From positions 1 through 64,000 of the forward strand of contig CAZMSC010000001.1 in the NCBI GenBank assembly GCA_964568845.1: a stretch of DNA of 64,000 bases. The letters are read 5' to 3'. The DNA is from DTBU01 sp964568845. GTDB taxonomy: Archaea; Thermoproteota; CALKCG01; B24. The position numbers and the translations under genes are program-made. Each line of letters begins with the position of its first letter. Position 1 is the stretch's first letter. The notes below the pieces were generated by a model, which saw only the letters and a program-made list of their open reading frames with translations, did no database searches and was not told where the DNA came from. Positions 18,949 to 28,257 of this stretch are shown here, in pieces.

Positions 18949-19806
18949 CTAAGGAGAGTATAGTATTTCACGGGTTATCTTTTTCATTTTCCCAATGTTG
19001 AACACTTCCTTCCAATCCGGCTTCAAAATCCTATTACATCCATATCTTATAGCGTTTTCAGCGGCTTTAGAGATTTTATGAGAAGATTCTTCAAATAAAA
19101 CGGCCAGCAGAATTCTAATATGACCGAGTAGGAAAGCCCGAGCCGCTTCCTCTGGGACGCCAAGTCTTACAGCTTCATCAAACGCTTCTCTCATAAGGTG
19201 GGACGCTGCCCCTACAACTATTTCTGAGGCTATTGGTTCAAGAATAGCTATTTCATCAACAGTTAACCTGTGACAATTAACGACTGGCGCAAATATTTCC
19301 CTACAGATTTTCTCAGCAAGTTTAAGGTTTTCCTCTCTTCCATGTAGTAAAGCGAATACTATGTCTTGTTTAGCTACTCCTCCAAAGAAGTCTCTATACG
19401 CCTCTATCGACTCTTGCTCTTGGAAAAGTTGCGGATGGCATGGATGTACTATAACGAAAGTGCAATCATCCCGTAGACATACATCCCCTATGTATGCGGC
19501 TGCAGCATCTAGCAGAATCATGGTGGTGTTTCCCTTCATCATTGGAACAATTGTTTTTGATAAATCGCCTATCCTATCATCTGGAACAGCCATGATAATA
19601 ACATCGCTTATTGGAATAGCGTCCTCCACTCTAGTGGCTGTTAACCCCTTTTTCTGAAGCTTGACAACTCCTTCGCCTTTTTCGCATAGGAAAACGTTGT
19701 AATCTTTCTTAAGTAGCCTGTCTGTGATAAAGCTACCGGCCGTCCCCCCAGCGCCGATAACTGTAATATTCAGCCTATCTTCGCTTCCCCCTAATTCAAC
19801 TTTCAT
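18949..19806 (-). CDS. PGDH_C-type NAD(P)-dependent sugar-acid dehydrogenase
   Basis: A 285-residue protein with an N-terminal Rossmann fold (ITVIGAGGTAGSFITDRL), IIMAVPDDRIG, a VHPCHPQLF segment and an all-helical C-terminal domain of the phosphogluconate dehydrogenase C-terminal type. Characterised relatives include D-apionate oxidoisomerase, so a branched or unusual sugar-acid substrate is plausible. Its start overlaps the stop of the epimerase gene by 4 bp, so the two are coupled. The precise reaction is inference. Confidence 0.68.
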   Translation of the reverse strand: MKVELGGSEDRLNITVIGAGGTAGSFITDRLLKKDYNVFLCEKGEGVVKLQKKGLTATRVEDAIPISDVIIMAVPDDRIGDLSKTIVPMMKGNTTMILLDAAAAYIGDVCLRDDCTFVIVHPCHPQLFQEQESIEAYRDFFGGVAKQDIVFALLHGREENLKLAEKICREIFAPVVNCHRLTVDEIAILEPIASEIVVGAASHLMREAFDEAVRLGVPEEAARAFLLGHIRILLAVLFEESSHKISKAAENAIRYGCNRILKPDWKEVFNIGKMKKITREILYSP

Positions 19807-20618
19807 TTTAACATCCTCCTCTTTAAATACTCAATACTTCTAATAGCCCACTCTTCTTCTTTCAATATAGTTTTTTCTATCGAGCCCATGAATGGCACCC
19901 ACAACTCTACTATTACACTCGGCTTTCTCCCCTTTCTCTCTAAGACTTTAAAAAGCCAGTCTATGTTCAGCCTTCCCTCACCTAGTGGACGGCCGACCAC
20001 TTTAAACCCCATTCTACATCTAACTCTTACTATGTCGAAGTCTTTCAGATGTAGGTTTATAGTGAAGGCTGCAAGCCTATTTACAACCTCCTCCAAACCC
20101 TCTAAAGCACCAAATGAATTGACTGTATCCAGACATGCTCCAATATAAGGACTGCCCAGCCTCTTTATTAGAAGGGCCAATTCTCTTGATTTAAATTGTT
20201 CATAGTTTTCTAAAGCTATTGAAACACCTTCCCTTTCAAAGATGGGAAGAATCCGTTTAATTTGCATTATAACCTTATTTAAACTCAGTTTTCTACCGGA
20301 AACTTCAAATACTGTTCTCAGTAGCTTTGCGTTTAACCTTTTCGCTATTTTTAGATATGTCAGCAAGTTTTCAGGTTCAATCCCACGCGTACCAACCTCG
20401 ATGTTAATCCCCATATCGCGGGCGGTTTTTGAAAGATCATTCAATGTCTTATCTTCCATCTTATGGAGGGGGAAATTATCGCATATTTGAACAACATTAA
20501 CACCTAAAGATTCGGCTTTCTCTAGTAGACCCATAGCGTCTAGGGGGACTTTAGGTTGAGGATAGCCTTGAACGCCGAAAGCCCATGGAAAAGTATAGGA
20601 GCCTATGCCCAACTCCAT
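19803..20618 (-). CDS. Sugar phosphate isomerase/epimerase (xylose isomerase-like)
   Basis: A 271-residue AP-endonuclease-2/xylose isomerase-like TIM barrel. The metal-site strands appear as SIALENYEQF, GACLDTVNSFG, INLHLKDFDI and VIVELWVPF, giving the Glu, Asp, His, Glu pattern of the family. It is the first gene of a two-gene operon with the PGDH_C dehydrogenase. Together they suggest isomerisation then oxidation, or the reverse, of a sugar acid released by the nearby hydrolases. Confidence 0.8.
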   Translation of the reverse strand: MELGIGSYTFPWAFGVQGYPQPKVPLDAMGLLEKAESLGVNVVQICDNFPLHKMEDKTLNDLSKTARDMGINIEVGTRGIEPENLLTYLKIAKRLNAKLLRTVFEVSGRKLSLNKVIMQIKRILPIFEREGVSIALENYEQFKSRELALLIKRLGSPYIGACLDTVNSFGALEGLEEVVNRLAAFTINLHLKDFDIVRVRCRMGFKVVGRPLGEGRLNIDWLFKVLERKGRKPSVIVELWVPFMGSIEKTILKEEEWAIRSIEYLKRRMLK

Positions 20619-20702
20619 CGTATCACCTATTAAACTCTACAATAGATTCCAACAACCATACTGATTAAATTTAATACTGATGGTGGAAATTTAGTTTAAA
20701 TA

Positions 20703-21713
20703 GTGGTCGATTTGCACCCTTTAACCATTGGTTATAAAACTTGCCATGAACAGTATCAGCCCGATAGACTTTTAGTACATGCGGTTTTAGCTGAAAAGTA
20801 CGGTTTTGAAACACTTTGGACAAGTGACCACTTCCACCCGTGGGCTCACACTGGAGCTGCCGGAGGCTTTGCTTGGGTGTGGATAGCGTCAGCCGCTGAG
20901 AGGACGAATAGTATTAAAATCGGGACTGCTGTAACTGCGCCAATTCTTAGATATCACCCAGCGATAGTTGCTCAAGCCTTTGCAACTCTCGCCTATACGT
21001 ATCCCGATAGGATATTTCTCGGGCTTGGCGCAGGAGAGGCGTTAAATGAATCCCCTTTAGGATATGTTTGGCCTACTCCGAAACAACGTGTTGAAATGCT
21101 TGAAGAGGCGATGATCGTTATCAAGAAGTTGTGGAGCGGAAACTTCACCACTTTTAAGGGAAAATACTATAGGTTGAAGAAGGCAAAACTTTACACTACG
21201 CCGAGGAAGCCCATAAAGATTTACGTAGCCGCTGGTGGACCTAAAGTTGCGGAACTGGCTGGAAGACATGCTGATGGAATTCTCATAGGCCCTGGGGGAT
21301 TGACAGAGGTCGAAAGGTTGTTTAATGCCTTCGAAGAGGGAGCTAGGAAAGCTGGTAGAAGGCCCGAGTTGCTAGAGAGGGTGGTGGAGCTTCTAGTCTC
21401 ATATGATGAAGACTATGGGAAGGCATTGAAATCTTGCCGATTCTGGAGCGGATCTATGCTACCCATTTTCTTCAAATATGACATATATGATCCTAGAGAG
21501 ATAGAAGAACATGGAAAACTTGTCGGAGATGAAGCCTTAGCTGAGAAGTGGATAATTGCAACAACAGCTGATGAACATATTGAAGCGATAGAGAAGTACG
21601 TTAAAGCTGGTTTTAACCATGTATACTTCGTAAGCTCAAGCCCCGACGAGGTAAAGTTCATAAAATTCTACGGAGAAAAAGTCCTACCATACTTTAAACA
21701 GTGCTCGAAATAA
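20703..21713 (+). CDS. F420-dependent sugar-phosphate dehydrogenase-like LLM protein
   Basis: A 336-residue LLM-family protein of the F420-dependent glucose-6-phosphate dehydrogenase type. Visible motifs are TSDHFHPWAHTGAAGG (F420-binding His/Trp loop) near residues 40-55, IGTAVTAPILRYHPAI and RIFLGLGAGEALNE. It starts with GTG at 20703, divergent from the epimerase operon. It probably oxidises a sugar phosphate or a secondary alcohol with F420. Mycobacterial Fgd is the best-known relative, but substrate identity here is unproved. Confidence 0.82.
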   Translation: MVDLHPLTIGYKTCHEQYQPDRLLVHAVLAEKYGFETLWTSDHFHPWAHTGAAGGFAWVWIASAAERTNSIKIGTAVTAPILRYHPAIVAQAFATLAYTYPDRIFLGLGAGEALNESPLGYVWPTPKQRVEMLEEAMIVIKKLWSGNFTTFKGKYYRLKKAKLYTTPRKPIKIYVAAGGPKVAELAGRHADGILIGPGGLTEVERLFNAFEEGARKAGRRPELLERVVELLVSYDEDYGKALKSCRFWSGSMLPIFFKYDIYDPREIEEHGKLVGDEALAEKWIIATTADEHIEAIEKYVKAGFNHVYFVSSSPDEVKFIKFYGEKVLPYFKQCSK

Positions 21714-21808
21714 CTACAATCTAATATTGAACTTAAAGATTAAAGATGAGCGCTCTGAAGCATTAGACATCTTCGGAAAACATAATAATTCAACATGGTA
21801 TTGGGTTT

Positions 21809-22960
21809 CTACTTTTTATAAAAAACCTGGAAGAGACACACAATTAAGCTTATAGATAAGCCTAGGATGTATGGAGCATTCGGGGCGTATTCTGATACAA
21901 AGCCTCCGGTTAGTGAGCCTAGGAAGTATCCTACACCTATAAGGCTTTCGAACAACCCACTGGCATAGCCCTTCTTAGAACCCCAGTCTTTGAGAAGGGT
22001 TGCTATTGAAGATGCATAAAGCATGCCTGCTCCAAAGCCGAAAGACGCAAAAGATATGGCAAATGTTAATGCCGTAGAGCCGATTGCCGTTAGAGCCGAC
22101 GCAAACGCCATTATTAGCGACCCGGTTAAAAACATGAAGCGTCTGCTGAATTTAGCCTCAATCTTATAGGTTTCAAGGAAGGCTATGAGTCTGAACAATC
22201 CGTTGATCAGCATTATCAAGCCAACAGAATATGCTGGAATCCCAAGGCCGACTGCATAAGCCGGAAAGAGGTTGAATATCACTCCACCTATGGAGGAGAA
22301 TAGTAAAATCTCTACTACAGCTCCAACTATTGAAACGCTGTGATTTCCAGTTGACGCCGGAGTTTCACGCTCTCCAACAAGTTTACTCTTCAACCGCTCT
22401 TCAACCATGGTGATCGCTAGAAAAGCCAGCATAAGCGATATTGCTGAAGACACTGTGAAGGGTGTTTTAATTCCGAGAACGCTAATTAAGGACCCGCCTA
22501 TCATGGGTCCTACTATCGTTGCAGAACCCCATGATAGATTGAACCTTCTAAGGGTTTCCTCAACATCCACTTCTGAGGCTTCCGTTAGAAGAGCCTCTAC
22601 TGATGGCCAGAACAGTGCCACTGAAACCCATTCTAAAGCCTTAACCGGGATAAGCATGTATGGGTCTTCCACAATACTGTATAAGAAGCAGGATAGGCCA
22701 TAGAGAAGTGTGGAAGTGAAAACGAAGGTTTTCCTCTTAAATCTATCTGATAGAATCCCTGAAGCCAGAGGCATGAAGGAGTATATAAAGCCCCCAGTAG
22801 CCCCTATGAATCCTAGTAGCAGCGGAGAAGCCCCCAATTCCGCAGCATATATAGGCACGGCTATTCCAACGATTCCAGTAAGCATCTGCATCAGAAAAGC
22901 TGAAGCCAATAGGAAGCTTGAAGTAAGACTTTTGCCGCACTTTAGCCTCGCCATATTCAC
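21809..22960 (-). CDS. MFS transporter
   Basis: A 383-residue major facilitator permease with about 12 membrane segments. The loop 2-3 motif is GILSDRFKRKTFV, and SWGSATIVGPMIGGSL marks helix 5. The ORF begins with GTG at 22960; the ATG at 22954 is an equally likely start. It converges with the F420 enzyme gene. Context suggests uptake of a sugar or sugar acid, but this is inference. Confidence 0.82.
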   Translation of the reverse strand: MNMARLKCGKSLTSSFLLASAFLMQMLTGIVGIAVPIYAAELGASPLLLGFIGATGGFIYSFMPLASGILSDRFKRKTFVFTSTLLYGLSCFLYSIVEDPYMLIPVKALEWVSVALFWPSVEALLTEASEVDVEETLRRFNLSWGSATIVGPMIGGSLISVLGIKTPFTVSSAISLMLAFLAITMVEERLKSKLVGERETPASTGNHSVSIVGAVVEILLFSSIGGVIFNLFPAYAVGLGIPAYSVGLIMLINGLFRLIAFLETYKIEAKFSRRFMFLTGSLIMAFASALTAIGSTALTFAISFASFGFGAGMLYASSIATLLKDWGSKKGYASGLFESLIGVGYFLGSLTGGFVSEYAPNAPYILGLSISLIVCLFQVFYKK

Positions 22961-23265
22961 TTAAAAATCTCACATTCGTACACTTACAATATAAATGTTT
23001 GTTCTTACAGCGACAACATTCTCTACCTGAAAAACGTTTTAACAGTGGATTCTCCAGAGGGGTGGCTTTAACATTGTAGGCGGGAGGCTCTATACCGTTT
23101 ACGGGTGGGATAAAGGGTTTAAGCATCCGTTGCAAGTTTTATATCATCCTCTCTGATGCCACCATGTATGATGCATCATAATATGTTATTTGAAGTTCAT
23201 GATTCGGAAACGCTTTGATCAGATTCTAACGTAGGGAAAGATTAAAGACTGCCCTTGTAAGACAT

Positions 23266-24357
23266 GTGTCTGTGAAAGACATGTCTATAAGAAGCCCTTC
23301 ACTATCATGGAGGGAAAACTACCTTAGAAGTGTTGAGTTTAGAGGGCCCGAGTATATACCATGCCGTATAACGGTCATGTGGCCCCTATGGAATACTTAC
23401 AGGGAAAAGCTTGAAGAAGTCGCCCTAAAACATCCACTGGTTTTCCCAGGGTTTAAACCTGGGTCTGTAAAGTATGACGTTAAACCCGGTGTTTTAAGAG
23501 CCAACCGGATGATTAGAGACCCTTTTGGATGCATTTGGAGTTTTAACATAGAGGGGTTTCAAGGTCAAGTTGTACGTCATCCGCTTAAAAGTTGGGAGGA
23601 TTTTAAGAAGTATGAAATGCCCGATCCAGAAGATGGGGTTCCTGTTGAGGGGGCTGAAAAACCCGTCCCGTGGAACGTAGTATTTTCAAGCTTAGATAAA
23701 GCGAGGAGCGAAGGTAACCTGGTAATTGCAAGTATGCCTCACGGCTTCTTCTTTCAAAGACTCTACTATCTTAGAGGATTTACAAATCTTATGAGGGATT
23801 TCATTCAGAAGCCGCCTCAGATTTATGAACTAATAGGAAGACTTACGGAATTTAATCTTAAACTCTTAGATAAATTTCTAAGTTCTGGTAAAATAGATGT
23901 GTTCTATTTTGGAGACGACCTTGGTACACAGACTAAAATGCCTATAAGCCCCAGAACGTTTAGAGAATTCATATTTCCAAGCTATGCCAAAACATTTCAG
24001 AAGATAAGAAGCCTAGGGATCCACGTGTACCTGCATACGGACGGGCATGTGGTCGAAGTCTTGGATCAGCTCATGGAGGCGGGTGCTGACATTCTGAACA
24101 TTCAAGATAGAGTGAACGGTTTAGATAATATAGCTTCCATGTGTAAGGGTAGGATCTGCATAGACTTAGACATAGATAGACAGTACCTAGTACCATTTGG
24201 AAGAGCCGGGGACATTAAAAACTACATCAAACGAATCGTGGAACTACTTGCCATGAAGAAGGGAGGATTAATGCTTGAAGCGGAAATACATCCACCAACA
24301 CCACTAGAGAACATAGACGCCGTAGCCAACGCCATGGAGGAAAACATGTGGCTTTGA
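23266..24357 (+). CDS. URO-D-like protein (methyltransferase superfamily)
   Basis: A 363-residue TIM-barrel protein of the uroporphyrinogen decarboxylase/MtaA superfamily. GDDLGTQTKMPISP and YLHTDGHVVEVLDQLMEAG are typical of the non-heme branch. The N-terminal RQAGR-type motif of true HemE is absent, so decarboxylation of uroporphyrinogen is unlikely; corrinoid methyl transfer or O-demethylation is more plausible. Start candidates are GTG 23266, GTG 23272 and ATG 23281. The start region carries a direct repeat of agacatgt (23258-23265 and 23277-23284). Confidence 0.75.
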   Translation: MSVKDMSIRSPSLSWRENYLRSVEFRGPEYIPCRITVMWPLWNTYREKLEEVALKHPLVFPGFKPGSVKYDVKPGVLRANRMIRDPFGCIWSFNIEGFQGQVVRHPLKSWEDFKKYEMPDPEDGVPVEGAEKPVPWNVVFSSLDKARSEGNLVIASMPHGFFFQRLYYLRGFTNLMRDFIQKPPQIYELIGRLTEFNLKLLDKFLSSGKIDVFYFGDDLGTQTKMPISPRTFREFIFPSYAKTFQKIRSLGIHVYLHTDGHVVEVLDQLMEAGADILNIQDRVNGLDNIASMCKGRICIDLDIDRQYLVPFGRAGDIKNYIKRIVELLAMKKGGLMLEAEIHPPTPLENIDAVANAMEENMWL

Positions 24358-24481
24358 ATGCGTCAAATTCTACTGGATATAATCAACTACCTAGACTGGA
24401 AAAATCCCTTAACCAACGGTTGTATAACCTTAAAGTTTCTAAGAGTTTAAAATAGTCATTGTTTGAAAGAGGTGTTTACAG

Positions 24482-25564
24482 ATGTACGATGAAAAGATGG
24501 ATAAGTTTAATGTCGGCGGTCTTGCCGAAGCTTTTCCGGAACAGTTTGAAGAAGCCTATAGAATTGGCTTAGAATTTACAAGTACAATAGACTTTGAAAA
24601 ACTTAACCCTAACATGGTCGTATTTGCCGGAGTAGGTGGTTCCGCAGTTGGAGGAGATTTAATTAGAGACTGGCTTAGATGGAGGGTTAAAATTCCAATA
24701 GATGTGTGTAGGAGTTATGATCCACCGGCTTACGTTTCAGATAAAACATTAGTGTTTGCTATAAGCTATTCTGGGAATACTGAGGAGGCGTTGAGCTTCA
24801 TGATCAAGGCACATAAACTCGGATGTACAGTAATCTCGTTGAGTTCGGGAGGGTTTATGGAGAAGTTATCGGAGAGACTCAGAATACCTCATATAAAAGT
24901 CCCATCTGGTCTTCTCCCAAGGGCGGCAATAGCCTACTTATCTACGCCACTAATACCCATCGTTGAAAAACTGACACATGTTGAACTTAAATGGGAGGTT
25001 AATGAGACTCTAGAAAACTTGAGGAGGCTTAGAGCCAAACTCGTAAGGACAACTTCAATTGAAGAAAACCCTGCTAAGAAGCTCGCCGGGATGATTTACG
25101 GTAAGATTCCTACGGTATTTGGGTATGGGTATCTCTCATCTGTCGCCAGGAGGTTTAAAAATCAGCTTAACGAGAATAGTAAAGTTGTAGCTAGATGGGA
25201 TGAGCTTCCAGAGTTAGATCATAATGAAGTTATGGCCTATCAGAATCCTGAACACCATATTAAAAACCAGTTTGTCATATTTTTAAGAGGAGGAGTCGAG
25301 CACCCTGAGATCACAGCTAGAATTGAAGTCACTAGGAAGATTATGGATGGGAAGATTTCAGGTGTCTACGATCTATATGGTTTAGGAAGCTCGATACTTT
25401 CAAACATCTACACAATACTCTACACGGCGGATTTCACGTCCATATACTTAGCGTATCTCAGAGGTATAGACCCTGGAGATACCTCACTAATAGAAGACTT
25501 GAAGAAGAAGCTCGATTCATCAATCGGGATACTCTCTAGGATTAGAAGTGAATACAAGCTCTAA
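24482..25564 (+). CDS. Bifunctional phosphoglucose/phosphomannose isomerase
   Basis: A 360-residue double-SIS-domain isomerase interconverting glucose-6-P or mannose-6-P with fructose-6-P. The motifs are GVGGSAVGGDL near residue 51, ISYSGNTEEAL near 98 and ELDHNEVMAYQ near 242 carrying the catalytic Glu and His. The length matches crenarchaeal PGI/PMI. GAGGTG lies 8 nt before ATG 24482. It links the sugar genes to gluconeogenesis and to mannose-based glycans. Confidence 0.92.
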   Translation: MYDEKMDKFNVGGLAEAFPEQFEEAYRIGLEFTSTIDFEKLNPNMVVFAGVGGSAVGGDLIRDWLRWRVKIPIDVCRSYDPPAYVSDKTLVFAISYSGNTEEALSFMIKAHKLGCTVISLSSGGFMEKLSERLRIPHIKVPSGLLPRAAIAYLSTPLIPIVEKLTHVELKWEVNETLENLRRLRAKLVRTTSIEENPAKKLAGMIYGKIPTVFGYGYLSSVARRFKNQLNENSKVVARWDELPELDHNEVMAYQNPEHHIKNQFVIFLRGGVEHPEITARIEVTRKIMDGKISGVYDLYGLGSSILSNIYTILYTADFTSIYLAYLRGIDPGDTSLIEDLKKKLDSSIGILSRIRSEYKL

Positions 25565-25568
25565 CGTT

Positions 25569-25997
25569 TTAGAGGTCTAATAGAAACCTTAAAATCCACA
25601 TTTCATCCTTCCCCTCTATACTCATCATGTGATAGGTTACTGCTTTAACGCCGACCTTATACTCATGTTTATCGGAATTATAGTCTTCACCCCAAACTCT
25701 AGCTTTAAGCCTATAGCCTTCAGCTGTCCGCGTGATGCTTTCAACTTTAAACTTTGAATAAAGTCTAGCGTTTACGTCGAACATCACCAATAGGTTTTCA
25801 AGCCAATTGTATAGTAATGATTCCAAGTCAAAACCTTCGGCTTCAACAACCTCCTCTACTAAAGGCATGACTTTAGACGTGTCGGTCATTACTTCAAACA
25901 TGGCTAATGCCGCGTTTTCAAACGCTTCTTCCAAAGTTAAGCCATAAGCCTCTATGAGGGCGTCACCCATATGTTGAAGAAACCTAAATCTATCCAT
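25569..25997 (-). CDS. Archease
   Basis: A 142-residue archease, the cofactor that allows RtcB tRNA ligase to turn over. FLQHMGDALIEAYGLTLEEAFENAA holds the conserved His/Asp metal-binding start (split here as residues 7-31), and the C terminus ends with the typical WILRFLLDL. RtcB is not in this window. Intron-containing tRNA-Lys at 50.2 kb shows the genome needs tRNA ligation. Confidence 0.93.
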   Translation of the reverse strand: MDRFRFLQHMGDALIEAYGLTLEEAFENAALAMFEVMTDTSKVMPLVEEVVEAEGFDLESLLYNWLENLLVMFDVNARLYSKFKVESITRTAEGYRLKARVWGEDYNSDKHEYKVGVKAVTYHMMSIEGKDEMWILRFLLDL

Positions 25998-26048
25998 AAC
26001 GTTAAATAAAATTGTAAGGTGGCGCTTAAACTTTCAGTTTACGTAAAA

Positions 26049-26396
26049 CTATGTAAGTTTGAACTTATCGATGTTCTCTTTAATCCTCTTCCAGTCCACA
26101 ACTCTAGTAACGATTACTCTGAGGTGTTCTCTCATGAGCTTCATAGCAGCTTCACTTCCAAGCCTACTATTGTTCCAGGTTACAAATGGTGGATAGAACA
26201 TAGCCTCTTTAAACACGGGAGAGCCGTCTTTAATATCAAATTTTATGTATCCGAGCTCTCTTAGATAGCATGAATCATTTGGACATAGGATGTCTATCTC
26301 CTTCATTTCCATCTTCAGGAAAAGTAGTTTAAACTCCTGTGGATTTGCAATAACCCTCCCACATGGACATTGAAGTACCGGAGCCTGTTCGCTCAC
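26049..26396 (-). CDS. Conserved small archaeal protein with Cys-rich N terminus
   Basis: 115 residues that I cannot assign to a named family. LQCPCGRVI and DILCPNDSCYLRELGYIKF hold five Cys, enough for a zinc site. The second half is an acidic/basic helix. It sits between archease and Nop5 among RNA-processing genes, which hints at an RNA-related role, but only by neighbourhood. Confidence 0.6.
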   Translation of the reverse strand: MSEQAPVLQCPCGRVIANPQEFKLLFLKMEMKEIDILCPNDSCYLRELGYIKFDIKDGSPVFKEAMFYPPFVTWNNSRLGSEAAMKLMREHLRVIVTRVVDWKRIKENIDKFKLT

Positions 26397-26493
26397 AAAC
26401 TCACCAAAAAAAGAATATTCATACTCTAAGTTAAAGTTTTTCCTAAAACTTAAACAACTATTTATAATAAACTTCTACGAAGTATTCTCCTAG

Positions 26494-27645
26494 ATGAAAG
26501 TTAGGTGCACAGTTTTAGAGTTAATCTTTGGAGTAGTAGCCTTAGATGACGAGATGAACGTTATAGATTACATACTTTTCCCGAAAAACCCGGTGGATTT
26601 AGCGGAGAAACTGTATACTATGGAGGCCGGAGGGGTTGTAGATGATTTGATAGACCTTGTCGATAGACTTAAAAGTAGAGGGTTTAAATCTTTCATATTT
26701 GAACGCGAATCGTCATCCCATCTTATAAGGGAGCGCTTAAACGTCGATACAGCTGTCGAAAGCCCAAGCACCTTAGGAAGAATTGTTAGAAGGGATCTAC
26801 CGTCTAAAGCCATAGAACTCGGGTTTGTGAAAAGCAGAGGCGAGTATTTAGAGGTTGTTCAAAAAGCCTTAGACTTGCTAGCAAGGAAAAACATAAGAGA
26901 GCGTAGTAGCAAGGGAGACATGCATGTTATTCAAGCAATACATGCACTAGAAGAACTCGATAAAACGATAAACTTATTCTATGGACGGCTACGGGAGTGG
27001 TATGGATTGTATCTATCAGAGCTTAGCGACGCCGTAGAAACCCCCGAGGAGTATTTTAAAATAATAGCTGAAATAGGTTGGAAAGAAGACATCAACATTG
27101 AAAACTTGTCTAAAATTGGGGTAGGTAAGAAGACCGCTTCAGCCGTTCTCGACGCTTTAAAAACGTCCATAGGCGTGGAGATGGATAAGCGAGACCTTGA
27201 GGAAATACGTGCGATGGCTTCAACCGTTTTAAAACTCGTAAGCCTCAGAGAGAGATTAGAGAAATATATAGAGGAGAGAGTTAAAGAGATTTCACCAAAT
27301 CTTTACGCACTGGTGGGGCCGACCCTTGCAGCTAAGCTCATAGCCCAAGCGGGAGGACTAGAAGCCTTGTCTAAAATGCCGTCAAGCACAATCCAAGTGT
27401 TAGGAGCTGAAAAAGCCCTATTTAGAGCGTTAAGAACTGGAGCAAGGCCTCCTAAGCATGGGCTCATATTTCAACATCCAATCATAAGACAGAGCCCTAA
27501 GAAGCTTAGGGGGAGAATATCTAGGGTGTTAGCGGCTAAACTATCTATAGCAGCTAGAATAGACGCATTCACAGGTAAAGACGTGAGCGGCAAGCTTAAG
27601 GAGGACCTTGATAGGAGGATTGAAGAGATTTTAAAGCAAACCTAA
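26494..27645 (+). CDS. Nop5 (C/D box sRNP core protein)
   Basis: A 383-residue Nop5/Nop56-family protein that scaffolds fibrillarin and L7Ae on C/D guide RNAs for 2'-O-methylation. The N-terminal domain is followed by a coiled coil around FYGRLREWYGLYLSEL and the Nop domain with LVGPTLAAKLIAQAGG, GAEKALFRAL and HGLIFQHP. A TATA-like TTTATAATAA at 26461-26470 lies about 28 bp before ATG 26494, so the mRNA is probably leaderless. Fibrillarin, usually adjacent, does not follow it here. Confidence 0.95.
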   Translation: MKVRCTVLELIFGVVALDDEMNVIDYILFPKNPVDLAEKLYTMEAGGVVDDLIDLVDRLKSRGFKSFIFERESSSHLIRERLNVDTAVESPSTLGRIVRRDLPSKAIELGFVKSRGEYLEVVQKALDLLARKNIRERSSKGDMHVIQAIHALEELDKTINLFYGRLREWYGLYLSELSDAVETPEEYFKIIAEIGWKEDINIENLSKIGVGKKTASAVLDALKTSIGVEMDKRDLEEIRAMASTVLKLVSLRERLEKYIEERVKEISPNLYALVGPTLAAKLIAQAGGLEALSKMPSSTIQVLGAEKALFRALRTGARPPKHGLIFQHPIIRQSPKKLRGRISRVLAAKLSIAARIDAFTGKDVSGKLKEDLDRRIEEILKQT

Positions 27646-27742
27646 TAAGTTTAAAATAAACTACACGTTTTAGTTTAACCTTTAAATCTTAAAACTAGAG
27701 CAGAATTGTAAAAGTCTCAGGTAATTTATTACGCTTAAGAAG

Positions 27743-27931
27743 TTAGCTTTTTCTGAGCCTATTTATGCTTCGATTACGCCAAGAAAAGTCTAAGAGCTTC
27801 TTAGAAGCGCCGAAGCCGCATGCAACACATTTACGGCTTTTAACATTATAGGATCTACGTCCACACCTTCTACAACGTATGTGCAGCGTTTCTCTACCGT
27901 ATTTACCCATAGAAGGGGTTCCTTTAACCAT
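27743..27931 (-). CDS. Ribosomal protein eL37
   Basis: A 62-residue zinc-ribbon large-subunit protein beginning MVKGTPSMGKYGRETLH, with CRRCG and CVACGFG knuckles. I placed the start at ATG 27931: AGGTGA sits 6 nt upstream of it, while the upstream ATG at 27937 is too close, and homologues begin at this Met. It lies 10 bp after the SmAP gene, the usual archaeal Sm-eL37 pair. Confidence 0.94.
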   Translation of the reverse strand: MVKGTPSMGKYGRETLHIRCRRCGRRSYNVKSRKCVACGFGASKKLLDFSWRNRSINRLRKS

Positions 27932-27941
27932 AATCATTCAC

Positions 27942-28166
27942 CTAGCTCGCCGGGGATATTATCACCACATTATCTCCTCTGAGTATTATGGGACCTAGAC
28001 TCTTTACCTCACCATTCGATAGGACTTCTTCAGCATCTTCTAGAAATAGGTTCATGTGTTGATCGTAGCCTTCGAGACGACCTCTAATTCTTTTATCACC
28101 TTTAAGTTTAACCAGCACTATTTTACCTAAACTGTTTTCAAGAATTTTTATAGGCATATCAGACAT
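27942..28166 (-). CDS. Sm-like archaeal protein (SmAP1/LSm)
   Basis: A 74-residue Sm fold forming heptameric RNA-binding rings. Sm1 is KIVLVKLKGDKRIRGRLEGYD and Sm2 is IILRGDNVV. The longer reading frame to 28223 is unlikely; ATG 28166 has GGTGG 7 nt before it and gives the standard length. It is cotranscribed with eL37. Confidence 0.94.
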   Translation of the reverse strand: MSDMPIKILENSLGKIVLVKLKGDKRIRGRLEGYDQHMNLFLEDAEEVLSNGEVKSLGPIILRGDNVVIISPAS

Positions 28167-28257
28167 GTAAGAGCCACCGCTCAATGAAGAATAGTAAGAA
28201 CCTATAATATTAACCTTTTCCAAAACATTGGATACGTAGTTTTCTAAAAGGGGGAGA

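Noticed and set aside
23266..24357. Assignment as HemE (uroporphyrinogen decarboxylase proper)
   Set aside because: The N-terminal substrate-binding Arg motif of HemE is not present and the HTDG segment fits the methyltransferase-like branch.
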